From Acetobacteraceae bacterium UBA6159 (lineage in GTDB: Bacteria; Pseudomonadota; Alphaproteobacteria; Acetobacterales; Acetobacteraceae), in assembly GCA_002422345.1 (NCBI GenBank), contig DIUL01000096.1, forward strand, positions 11,457 through 48,163: DNA of 36,707 bases. Reading direction: 5' to 3'. The position numbers and the translations under genes were made by a program. Below are positions 7,807 through 14,347 of this stretch, piece after piece. The first letter of the stretch is position 1. Each line of letters begins with the position of its first letter. A model generated the notes under the pieces. The model was not told the DNA's origin, searched no databases, and saw only the letters and a list, made by a program, of their open reading frames with translations.

Positions 7807-8799
7807 ATGAGCTTTCTTCGGTCGCGGCTCGCAACCACTGTCGCGGCAACGGTCCTCGCGGTTTTGGCCCATGCGCCGAGCGCGTCGGCTGCCCCCTGCG
7901 GTGTCACGTTCGGCGGGGCATTCAGCGGCAGCTACACCTGCAACAGCCTGGGCACTCCGACCGGAGTCCCAGGATCACTGGGCGGCATAACGTTTCTGGA
8001 CAGCGATACGATCCTGATCGGCGGGAACGCCAACGCTGCCGCCGGCGTGATCCGGCAGATCGATGTGACCCGCGATGGCAGCGGTCATATCACCGGCTTC
8101 AACGGATCGTCATCCGCCTATGCCAACGCCCCCCGCATTGATGGCGGTCTGTCCCACGGGCCGAGTGGGGTGCTGTTCTATACGACGTATTCGGACAACA
8201 CGATCGGCCAGCTCAAGCCTGGCAGCACGACGGCCGACAAGGTGGTCAGCCTGACCGCGCTGAGCCCGGCGGTCGCGTCTTCGGTTGGCACGCTTGCCTT
8301 TGTGCCGACCGGGTTTTCCGGGGCCGGTCAGATGAAGATCGCCAGCTACAGCGCCAGCATCTGGTACAGCACCACGCTCACGGGTGACGGCAATGGCACC
8401 TTCGACATCACCATAGGCGCCACCAACGTCGCGCTGTCTGGCGGGCCAGAGGGCATCGTGTATGTGGACGGCGCAAACGCCGGGTTCGGCGGTCAGGACA
8501 GGATTCTGATCAGCGAGTATTCCACCGGCAGTATCGCGGCCTACGAGATCGATGCCAACGGCGACCCCATCGCCGCCACGCGTCAGGTCTTCCTGTCCGG
8601 ACTGACCGGCGCCGAGGGTGCGGCGATCGATCCCCTGACAGGCGACTTCCTGTTCTCCACCTTCGGCGGAGGCAACCAGCTCATGGTGATTTCCGGCTTT
8701 ACGGCGCCTGTGACCGAGGCGCCGGAGCCCATGAGCATTGCCTTGTTCGCCAGCGCCGTTGCCGGACTCGGCGTGATGCGCCGCCGCCGCGCGAACTGA
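7807..8799 (+). CDS. PEP-CTERM sorting-domain protein, exported
   Basis: A 330-residue secreted protein. A Sec signal peptide (MSFLRSRLATTVAATVLAVL...) is probably cleaved near residue 29. The mature part is rich in G, S, T and A with a beta-propeller-like or repetitive feel and no recognised catalytic motif. The C-terminus is a textbook PEP-CTERM sorting signal: PEP at 306-308, a hydrophobic segment to about 324, then RRRR and AN. Exosortase (EpsH-type) recognises and cleaves such tails, usually for proteins linked to exopolysaccharide or floc formation. No exosortase or EPS gene is in the window, so it must act in trans. GGGGGA at 7793-7798 precedes the ATG. It sits between the decarboxylase and CoA-transferase genes with its own promoter. 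Confidence 0.88.
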   Translation: MSFLRSRLATTVAATVLAVLAHAPSASAAPCGVTFGGAFSGSYTCNSLGTPTGVPGSLGGITFLDSDTILIGGNANAAAGVIRQIDVTRDGSGHITGFNGSSSAYANAPRIDGGLSHGPSGVLFYTTYSDNTIGQLKPGSTTADKVVSLTALSPAVASSVGTLAFVPTGFSGAGQMKIASYSASIWYSTTLTGDGNGTFDITIGATNVALSGGPEGIVYVDGANAGFGGQDRILISEYSTGSIAAYEIDANGDPIAATRQVFLSGLTGAEGAAIDPLTGDFLFSTFGGGNQLMVISGFTAPVTEAPEPMSIALFASAVAGLGVMRRRRAN

Positions 8800-8975
8800 C
8801 CCCGTCGCGGCGGCCGAACGCGCTCGCCAGGACGGTGCCGCGCTGGATAAGGTCGGGTGTAAGGCATCCTTGACGCCGCCCCTGGCTGCGTCATCCTGCT
8901 TGGCCTCCTCGGCACAAACCGACGGAGGCCAATCGCGTTCACTCCACACGACAAGGCGGGAAGGAATCCACCCCC

Positions 8976-10172
8976 ATGAGCCAGGCCCTGAAAGGCATCC
9001 GCGTCATCGACATGACGCACAACCAGGCAGGCCCCGCCTGCGCGCAGATCCTGGGCTTCCTCGGCGCCGACGTGATCAAGCTGGAGGAACCCAAGGGCGG
9101 CGATGTCGCGCGCACCAACATGCGCGACATCAAGGACAGCGACAGCCTGTTCTTCCTGATCCTGAACGCCAACAAGCGCAGCCTGACGCTCAATCTCAAG
9201 ACCGAGGAAGGCAAGGACCTGTTCCGCAAGGTCATCGCCGAATCCGACGTCCTTCTGGAGAATTTCGGCCCCGGGGCGCTGGATCGCCTCGGGCTGGGGT
9301 ATGAGGCGCTGTCGAAGCTGAACCCGAAGCTGATCTACGCGACGATCAAGGGCTTCGGCACCTATGGCCCCTATGCCGACTTCAAGAGCTTCGAGCCGAT
9401 CGCCCAGGCGATGGGCGGGGCCATGAGCGTGACCGGCTTCCCCGAGAACCCGCCGACGTTCAACTTCCCGGCGATCGGTGACTCGGGCACCGGAATGCAC
9501 ATGGCGATCGGCATCCTGGCCGCGCTGCAACAGCGCCACAACACGGGCAAGGGCCAGCATGTCGAGGTGTCGATGCAGGACGCGGTCGTCAACCTGATCC
9601 GCGTGTCGCTGCGTGATCACCAGCGCACCGGCAAGCCGATGGGCCGGTCGGGCAACCAGTTGGGCCGCACCGTTCCCGGCACGACCTATCCCTGCGCGCC
9701 AGGCGGGCCGAACGACTATGTCTACATCTTCGCTCAGCCGCAGATGTGGAAGCCGCTGGTCAACGCGATGGGGAAACCCGAACTCGCCGACGATCCGCTG
9801 TTCGCGACCCCGGACGCGCGGTGGGAGAACCGGGACGCCTTCGCCCAGGTGATGTCGGCCTGGACGATGCAGCGCACGAAGTTCGAGGTGATGAAGGTCC
9901 TGGGCGATGCCGGCGTGCCCTGCGGCGCCTGCCAGGATACCGGGGAGGTGCTGGAGGACCCGCATCTGGTCGCTCGGGAGATGATCGTAGACGTCGATTA
10001 CCCCGTCCGCGGCACCTACAAGACGGTCGGGTCCCCGATCAAGCTATCGGACTCGCCGGCCGAGATCACCCGCCCGCCGCTGCTGGGGGAACATACCGCG
10101 GAACTGCTGTCGGAGATTTGCGGCGTCAGCGCCGAGGACGTGGCGCGGATGAAGCAGGCTGGGGTGGTGTGA
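8976..10172 (+). CDS. Class III (CaiB/BaiF) CoA transferase, formyl-CoA transferase-like
   Basis: A 398-residue family III CoA transferase that closely resembles formyl-CoA:oxalate CoA transferase (Frc) over its first 210 residues: VIDMTHNQAGPACAQILGFLG at the start, ENFGPGALDRLG near 90, and the nucleophilic aspartate D169 in AIGDSGTGMH, the same number as in the Oxalobacter enzyme. The family passes CoA between carboxylates through a covalent aspartyl intermediate. It lacks the roughly 30-residue insertion with the GGGGQ glycine loop that lies after residue 215 in true Frc, so a different acyl pair is likely. GGGAAGGA at 8958-8965 supports the start. No oxalyl-CoA decarboxylase is adjacent. 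Confidence 0.88.
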   Translation: MSQALKGIRVIDMTHNQAGPACAQILGFLGADVIKLEEPKGGDVARTNMRDIKDSDSLFFLILNANKRSLTLNLKTEEGKDLFRKVIAESDVLLENFGPGALDRLGLGYEALSKLNPKLIYATIKGFGTYGPYADFKSFEPIAQAMGGAMSVTGFPENPPTFNFPAIGDSGTGMHMAIGILAALQQRHNTGKGQHVEVSMQDAVVNLIRVSLRDHQRTGKPMGRSGNQLGRTVPGTTYPCAPGGPNDYVYIFAQPQMWKPLVNAMGKPELADDPLFATPDARWENRDAFAQVMSAWTMQRTKFEVMKVLGDAGVPCGACQDTGEVLEDPHLVAREMIVDVDYPVRGTYKTVGSPIKLSDSPAEITRPPLLGEHTAELLSEICGVSAEDVARMKQAGVV

Positions 10173-10240
10173 TCGGGGGGGTCTGAGCCGAGCGGTCGTT
10201 ACGGTTCGTGGTGGCGGGGAGGGCACTGGCGGCTCCCCTT

Positions 10241-10328
10241 CGTCGTGGCGGGCGAAGGCCCGCCATCCACGACTTACGGTGTTGGGATCAGCAAAGTCGT
10301 GGGTGGTGGCCCTGCGGCCACCATGACG
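10241..10328. repeat. 88-bp imperfect palindromic element, copy 1
   Basis: Left arm 10241-10274 and right arm 10294-10328 are imperfect reverse complements around a loop containing CGGTGTTGGGATCAG. The same element, with the same loop core and length, recurs at 11761-11848. It could fold into a long hairpin in RNA. It is probably a dispersed non-coding repeat of this genome. Confidence 0.75.
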
Positions 10329-10403
10329 GGGGGTCGCCATGACGGGGGCTACCACCTAGCGCCGCTGCCCCGTCCAACCATAACGGGCCGGATGCCCCCA
10401 CCC

Positions 10404-10442
10404 TCAATCGTCGATCACCGCCATCGCTTCCATTTCGATCAT
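10404..10442 (-). pseudogene. Remnant of the 3' end of a RidA-like gene
   Basis: Reading minus, the fragment encodes MIEMEAMAVIDD and a stop, nearly the same as the end of the intact RidA-like protein (MIEMEVIAVIDD). At DNA level 10401-10443 matches 11865-11907 at 40 of 43 positions. Upstream the similarity stops abruptly. It is therefore a piece of a duplicated or second ridA gene. Confidence 0.75.
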
Positions 10443-10489
10443 GCAAAGTTGAACCGGGCGCGACCGATCGATACGGCCCCGTTCCTTGC

Positions 10490-10573
10490 CTATCCGATCA
10501 TCTCGGCCAACGTGTTCGTCGCCCAAGCCAACACCGGTTCGTAGGTGTATTCGCTGAGTCCTACCGTTGTCAT
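10490..10573 (-). pseudogene. 27-codon N-terminal stub of an unknown gene
   Basis: An ATG at 10573 preceded by AAGGGGA at ideal distance opens a frame MTTVGLSEYTYEPVLAW... of 27 codons, ended by TAG at 10490. The good ribosome-binding site and natural-looking N-terminus suggest the 5' end of a former gene that was cut and joined to the RidA tail fragment next to it. It could instead be a genuine small peptide. No function is recognised. Confidence 0.4.
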
Positions 10574-10703
10574 GACGTTTCCCCTTGTCCAGCGGAGACA
10601 AGCTTAGGCGCGTGAGATGAACCCGGGCCAGTCCTTCGTCCGGGACCGACGGCGCGCGAGGACTCGGGTCACTGACATCCGTCATCCAGGGAGACACGTG
10701 GAT

Positions 10704-10732
10704 TTGACGACGCAGTCATCGAATTTTCATTG
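10704..10732 (+). promoter_or_regulatory. Possible sigma-70-type promoter of the second exported protein
   Basis: TTGACG at 10704-10709, followed 16-17 bp later by TTCATT/TCATTG. The -35 match is good and the -10 match weak. No sigma-54 pattern was found in this leader, unlike the first PEP-CTERM gene. Confidence 0.25.
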
Positions 10733-10790
10733 TCGCTCCGCAAGGTGCCTGATACAAACCGTTACATTGCTGCAGTGCGGGAGGGGTTCC

Positions 10791-11519
10791 ATGCGTGCCT
10801 GGATGACGGTCGTCGGTATCGGGTTGGCGTTTGCGGCGGCTCAACCGGCCAGGGCGATCCCTGTCGCAACGACCGCCCCCACAGTCACCTATGATATCGG
10901 CGTGATCATGCGCAAAGCCAACAATGCGCTCGACGGATCGAGCGAGGTGCTGATCCGCAGCCCAGCTGACGTCTCGTCCATACTCGCGTCCATGCAGACT
11001 ACGTGGACGTATGGAGTGGACTATCTCTACCGCGTCCAATTCGAAACCGCGACCGGCCTGGTCACCACGCAGGTCGATTTCGATCGGGACCTGGCCTTCC
11101 AAGCGGGCGAAACCGTGACTACGGCAACCTCCTTCAACGGCCGCGGATTTCGCTATATCACGATGCTGCTGCAGGAACTGGCCATCGACAACCTTACCAT
11201 TAACGGAACGAACCTTGGCACGTTCGTCCGCGGCACAGGGCCGCAGAGTTTCTACTGGTCCGAGGGACTGGCTGGCGGGCTTTTCGGCGATATCGACATT
11301 ACAGGATCGGTCACCCTGAATCCGATCAACTTTACCAGTCAAGATATTCCGCGCGCCATGTTCCGCTTCGGCGACGACGAGGCATATTCCGTGGCGGTGC
11401 CGGCACCCGCGATGACCTGGGCTTATGGTCTGTCGCTTGTCGCGCTGGTCCTGCTGCGCCGCCGAAGCAGCAAGATGCAGTCGGGTCAAGGCGGCGGCAA
11501 CCAGGGTGCGGCGGCCTGA
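10791..11519 (+). CDS. Exported protein with VPAPA-type PEP-CTERM-like tail
   Basis: A 242-residue secreted protein with signal peptide MRAWMTVVGIGLAFAAAQPARA. The mature domain is unrecognised, with many beta-type segments (TYDIGVIM, YLYRVQFETATG, VTLNPINFTSQD). Near the C-terminus VPAPA is followed by a hydrophobic stretch (WAYGLSLVALVLL) and RRRSSK, the layout of a PEP-CTERM sorting signal in its VPAP variant, then a short polar GQGGGNQGAAA tail that is longer than usual. ATG 10791 was chosen for the GGGAGGGG at 10779-10786 and for the signal peptide; the open frame extends 58 codons further upstream without one. It is bracketed by the two palindrome copies. Confidence 0.72.
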   Translation: MRAWMTVVGIGLAFAAAQPARAIPVATTAPTVTYDIGVIMRKANNALDGSSEVLIRSPADVSSILASMQTTWTYGVDYLYRVQFETATGLVTTQVDFDRDLAFQAGETVTTATSFNGRGFRYITMLLQELAIDNLTINGTNLGTFVRGTGPQSFYWSEGLAGGLFGDIDITGSVTLNPINFTSQDIPRAMFRFGDDEAYSVAVPAPAMTWAYGLSLVALVLLRRRSSKMQSGQGGGNQGAAA

Positions 11520-11520
11520 A

Positions 11521-11695
11521 GGTAACGCCGACGCCCAGATGGTGAATGCGGACGGAGAGGTCATTCCGGACCTGTACGCCGCTGGGGATGTTCTATCGCA
11601 CCTACACCGGGTCAACATCCGTCCTGCGCCGGCCGGTGTTTGGTCGCCTCGCCAGCCAGCATGCGGTACGGATACGGAAAAACCAAGCTGCGGCG
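11521..11695 (+). pseudogene. Frameshifted 3' remnant of an FAD-dependent tricarballylate/fumarate-type dehydrogenase
   Basis: From 11521 one frame reads QMVNADGEVIPDLYAAGD, the classic near-C-terminal FAD-binding stretch of the fumarate reductase/TcuA flavoprotein family. From 11588 the next frame continues GMFYRTYTGSTSVLR and then VFGRLASQHAV, the expected end of such proteins. One frameshift near 11587 separates them, and no N-terminal part exists upstream, where the exported-protein gene ends. It is a decayed tail, not expressed as an enzyme. Such dehydrogenases oxidise tricarboxylates or related acids, in keeping with an acid-catabolism neighbourhood. Confidence 0.7.
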
Positions 11696-11760
11696 TCACG
11701 GCGGCGCACACGGCCTCTCATACCAGCTCGCTTTGGCTTCGGCCCTTGTAGTCGCCCCCT

Positions 11761-11848
11761 CGTCATGGTGGCCGCAGGGCCACCACCCACGACTCACGGT
11801 GTTGGGATCAGTGAAGTTGTGGCTGGTGGTCCTGCAACCACCATGACG
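11761..11848. repeat. 88-bp imperfect palindromic element, copy 2
   Basis: Left arm 11761-11794 (CGTCATGGTGGCCGCAGGGC...) and right arm 11814-11848 (...CAACCACCATGACG) are imperfect reverse complements. The loop shares CGGTGTTGGGATCAG with the copy at 10241-10328. It lies 19 bp beyond the ridA stop codon and may act as that operon's terminator. Confidence 0.75.
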
Positions 11849-11867
11849 AACGGGGCCACCGCCCCCC

Positions 11868-12257
11868 TCAATCGTCGATCACCGCGATCACTTCCATCTC
11901 GATCATGAAATCAGGCCGAGTCAGCCGGCTGACCTCCACCCCCGTGGACGCCGGCGGCCTCTCCCCAAACATCTCCTCCCTCACCTTCCAAGCCTCCCCC
12001 GCTCGGCTCATGTCCGTCATGAACGCGGTCAGTTTCACGACATGCCGCAGATCGGCCCCCGCCGCGTTCAGCACGGCCCGGATGTTCCGGATCACCTGAC
12101 GGGTCTGGGCCGCCATGTCGCCCTTGCCGATGACATTGCCCTCGGCGTCCCGCGCCAACTGGCCGGACACGAAGATCATCGGCCCGACCTTCACCGCCTG
12201 GGAATAGAACGGCGGCGTGGGAGCGCACGCCGTCGTGTTGATCGTCTCACGCTTCAT
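11868..12257 (-). CDS. RidA/YjgF-family protein
   Basis: A 129-residue Rid (YjgF/YER057c/UK114) family protein with the family features VGPMIFVSGQLARD near residue 24-37 and the C-terminal motif EMEVIAVIDD. Classical RidA hydrolyses reactive enamine/imine intermediates made by PLP enzymes. The arginine that binds the substrate carboxylate in RidA (R105 in ARSCVEV of E. coli) is replaced here: the sequence reads ASTGVEV. It therefore probably belongs to a divergent Rid subgroup and may not be an imine deaminase. It is the last gene of the peptide ABC operon, 33 bp after the ATPase, so it may process imported compounds or their products (inference). Confidence 0.85.
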   Translation of the reverse strand: MKRETINTTACAPTPPFYSQAVKVGPMIFVSGQLARDAEGNVIGKGDMAAQTRQVIRNIRAVLNAAGADLRHVVKLTAFMTDMSRAGEAWKVREEMFGERPPASTGVEVSRLTRPDFMIEMEVIAVIDD

Positions 12258-12290
12258 GATGACCGCCCTTCTGGATAGGCGGACAGCCTA

Positions 12291-13280
12291 TCAGGCCGCG
12301 GCCATCTCCGGCACCTCCACCGCCACGCAGGCGGCCATCCGGCCAGGCTCAGGGTAGCGTTCGGCGGGCACCGCGGTCCGGCAGACATCGCGCGCCTTCA
12401 CGCAGCGCGGCGCGAAGCCACAGCCCGGCGGGGGGCGGCGCATGTCCGGCGGGCTGCCCGGGATCGCATCGATGTCCTGATCGCGCGACTGGTCGTGTAC
12501 CGTCGATGCGAGCAACCCCTGTGTATACGGATGCAGAGGCGCCTTCATCATCCGCTCGACCGGCCCGTATTCCACGATCCGACCGGCATACATGACCGCG
12601 ACGTTGTCCGCGATCTCGGCCGCCACGCCCAGGTCGTGGGTGACGAAGATCATCCCCATGCCCATTTCAGCCTGCAGCTTCCGCAGCAGGATCAGGACCT
12701 GGATCTGCACCGTCGCGTCCAGCGCCGTCGTCGGCTCATCCGCCAGCAGCAGCTTGGGATCGCAGGACAGTGCCATCGCGATCATCGCCCGCTGCCGCAA
12801 CCCGCCCGAAAGCTCATGCGGATAGGCATCCAGCCGCCGTTCGGCGGACGGGATACGCACCAGGTTGAGCAGTTCCAGCGCCCGCGCCCGGGCCTTCGCC
12901 TTATCGCAGCCGGTATGGCGGCGCACCGTCTCTCCGATCTGCTCCCCCACCGTATAGACGGGGTCGAGCGCGGTCATCGGCTCCTGAAAGATCATCGAGA
13001 CCGACCCACCGCGCAGGTCGCGCAGCGAACGGTTGGACATCTTCAGCACGTCCTGGCCGCCGACGCGGACATCGCCCTCGATCCTCGCCCGATCCGGCAA
13101 CAGCCGCATCAGGGAACGCAGCGTCACGCTTTTCCCCGAGCCGGACTCGCCGAGGATGCACAGCACCTCCCCGGGATGGACGGCGAAGCTGACGCCGTTC
13201 ACCGCGTGGACGGTGTCTTCCCGGCCGACGAAGCGGACCTTCAGGTCGCGCACTTCGGCCAGAGGTTCTGTCTTGTTCAT
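12291..13280 (-). CDS. Dipeptide/oligopeptide ABC transporter ATP-binding protein, DppD/OppD type
   Basis: A 329-residue ATPase of a peptide/nickel-type importer. Walker A is GESGSGKS at 44-51, Q-loop Q99, signature LSGGLRQR at 157-164, Walker B LLLADEP at 177-183, and the H-loop histidine about 215. The C-terminal oligopeptide-transporter extension contains the usual cysteine-rich stretch (CGFAPRCVKARDVC). It sits at the inner membrane and pairs with the DppF-type ATPase to drive the two permeases. Its start overlaps the stop of the upstream ATPase gene (TGATG), indicating translational coupling. Confidence 0.93.
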   Translation of the reverse strand: MNKTEPLAEVRDLKVRFVGREDTVHAVNGVSFAVHPGEVLCILGESGSGKSVTLRSLMRLLPDRARIEGDVRVGGQDVLKMSNRSLRDLRGGSVSMIFQEPMTALDPVYTVGEQIGETVRRHTGCDKAKARARALELLNLVRIPSAERRLDAYPHELSGGLRQRAMIAMALSCDPKLLLADEPTTALDATVQIQVLILLRKLQAEMGMGMIFVTHDLGVAAEIADNVAVMYAGRIVEYGPVERMMKAPLHPYTQGLLASTVHDQSRDQDIDAIPGSPPDMRRPPPGCGFAPRCVKARDVCRTAVPAERYPEPGRMAACVAVEVPEMAAA

Positions 13281-14347
13281 CAGGCGCTCCCCGCCACGGC
13301 CATGGTGTGGCCGGACTCCGGATCATGCATGTGGCAGGCGGCGATATGACGATCATCCGCCAGGGATTCGATCAGCCGTGGCTCCTGCGCCGAACACACG
13401 GCCTGCGCGTGGGGACACCGCGTATGGAAGCGGCAGCCCGGCGGCGGGTCGATCGGGTTCGGCGGATCGCCCGTCACCGGCGGATCGTCGATGCGCCGCG
13501 ACGGATCCATCGACGGCCGCGACGCCAGCAATGCTTGCGTATAGGGATGCCGCGGTGCCGAGAAGATCGAGTCCACCGGCCCAAGCTCGACGATTTTCCC
13601 CAGATACATCACCAGCACGCGGTCCGAGATGTAGCGGACCACGTTCAGATCATGACTGATGAAAACATAGGTCAGGTTGAACTGCCGCTTCAGCGCGCGG
13701 AGCAGGTTCAGCACCTGCGCCTCGACCGACTTGTCCAGCGCGGACACGGGTTCGTCCAGGATGACCATGCGCGGGCCGGTGGCCAGGGCGCGGGCAATGT
13801 TCACGCGCTGCTTCTGCCCGCCCGACAATTCATGCGGATAGCGCGGGCCGAACTGGTCCGGGTTCAGGCCGACCTTGGCCAGCATGTTGACCGCGATGTC
13901 CCGTGCCTCGGCCTTCGGCTTGTCCTGCACATAGGGACCGAAGGCCACCGAATCCCGCACCGGCATGCGCGGGTTCAGCGACGAATAGGAGTCCTGGAAC
14001 ACCATCTGCACCTGGCGGCGCAGCGCCGAAACACTGATCCCGTGCGGTTCGTCGACCGGATCGCCGTCGAACACCAGTTCCCCGCTGTTGGGGCGGATCA
14101 GGTGCAGGAGCAGCCGAGCGAGGGTGGATTTGCCGCAGCCGGATTCGCCGACGACGCCGAGGGTCTCGCCCTTCCGGACCTCAAACGATACGCCGTCGAC
14201 CGCGCGCACCGCGCGACCGCCGGTGCCCTTGATCGGGAAGTGCTTGATCAGATCGCGGACGATCAGCAGCGGCTGGAGCGCGCCGCCGCGATCACGAGGA
14301 TCGGCGGGTGGCGTGGGGGTGGGAATCATTCCGTCCATCATGACCAT
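13280..14347 (-). CDS. Dipeptide/oligopeptide ABC transporter ATP-binding protein, DppF/OppF type
   Basis: A 355-residue second ATPase of the importer. Walker A GESGCGKS at 67-74, Q-loop in MVFQDSYSSLNPR, signature LSGGQKQ at 174-180, Walker B VILDEP at 195-200, and a C-terminal cysteine motif (CRFHTRCPHAQAVC). The ATG at 14347 overlaps the permease stop by one base (TAATG). Several further ATGs follow in the first seven codons, so the exact start is uncertain by a few residues. The N-terminal proline-rich stretch of about 25 residues is outside the domain. Confidence 0.93.
   Translation of the reverse strand: MVMMDGMIPTPTPPADPRDRGGALQPLLIVRDLIKHFPIKGTGGRAVRAVDGVSFEVRKGETLGVVGESGCGKSTLARLLLHLIRPNSGELVFDGDPVDEPHGISVSALRRQVQMVFQDSYSSLNPRMPVRDSVAFGPYVQDKPKAEARDIAVNMLAKVGLNPDQFGPRYPHELSGGQKQRVNIARALATGPRMVILDEPVSALDKSVEAQVLNLLRALKRQFNLTYVFISHDLNVVRYISDRVLVMYLGKIVELGPVDSIFSAPRHPYTQALLASRPSMDPSRRIDDPPVTGDPPNPIDPPPGCRFHTRCPHAQAVCSAQEPRLIESLADDRHIAACHMHDPESGHTMAVAGSA

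Larger units (their letters stand above)
10173..10790. other. 618-bp gene-poor stretch with palindrome and gene remnants
   Basis: No intact gene is visible. It holds an 88-bp imperfect palindrome (10241-10328), a fragment of a RidA 3' end (10404-10442, minus), a 27-codon stub with a good ribosome-binding site (10490-10573, minus), and the leader of the next exported protein. It looks like a scar left by duplication and deletion. Confidence 0.7.

Noticed and set aside
2465..10172. An oxalate degradation cluster (antiporter, oxalyl-CoA decarboxylase, formyl-CoA transferase)
   Set aside because: The ThDP protein does not resemble oxalyl-CoA decarboxylase and the CoA transferase lacks the Frc glycine loop, so the specific pathway is not supported.
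10756..10770. Sigma-54 promoter ahead of the second exported protein
   Set aside because: A TTGC is present at 10767-10770, but the -24 position reads AAACCG instead of TGGCAC.
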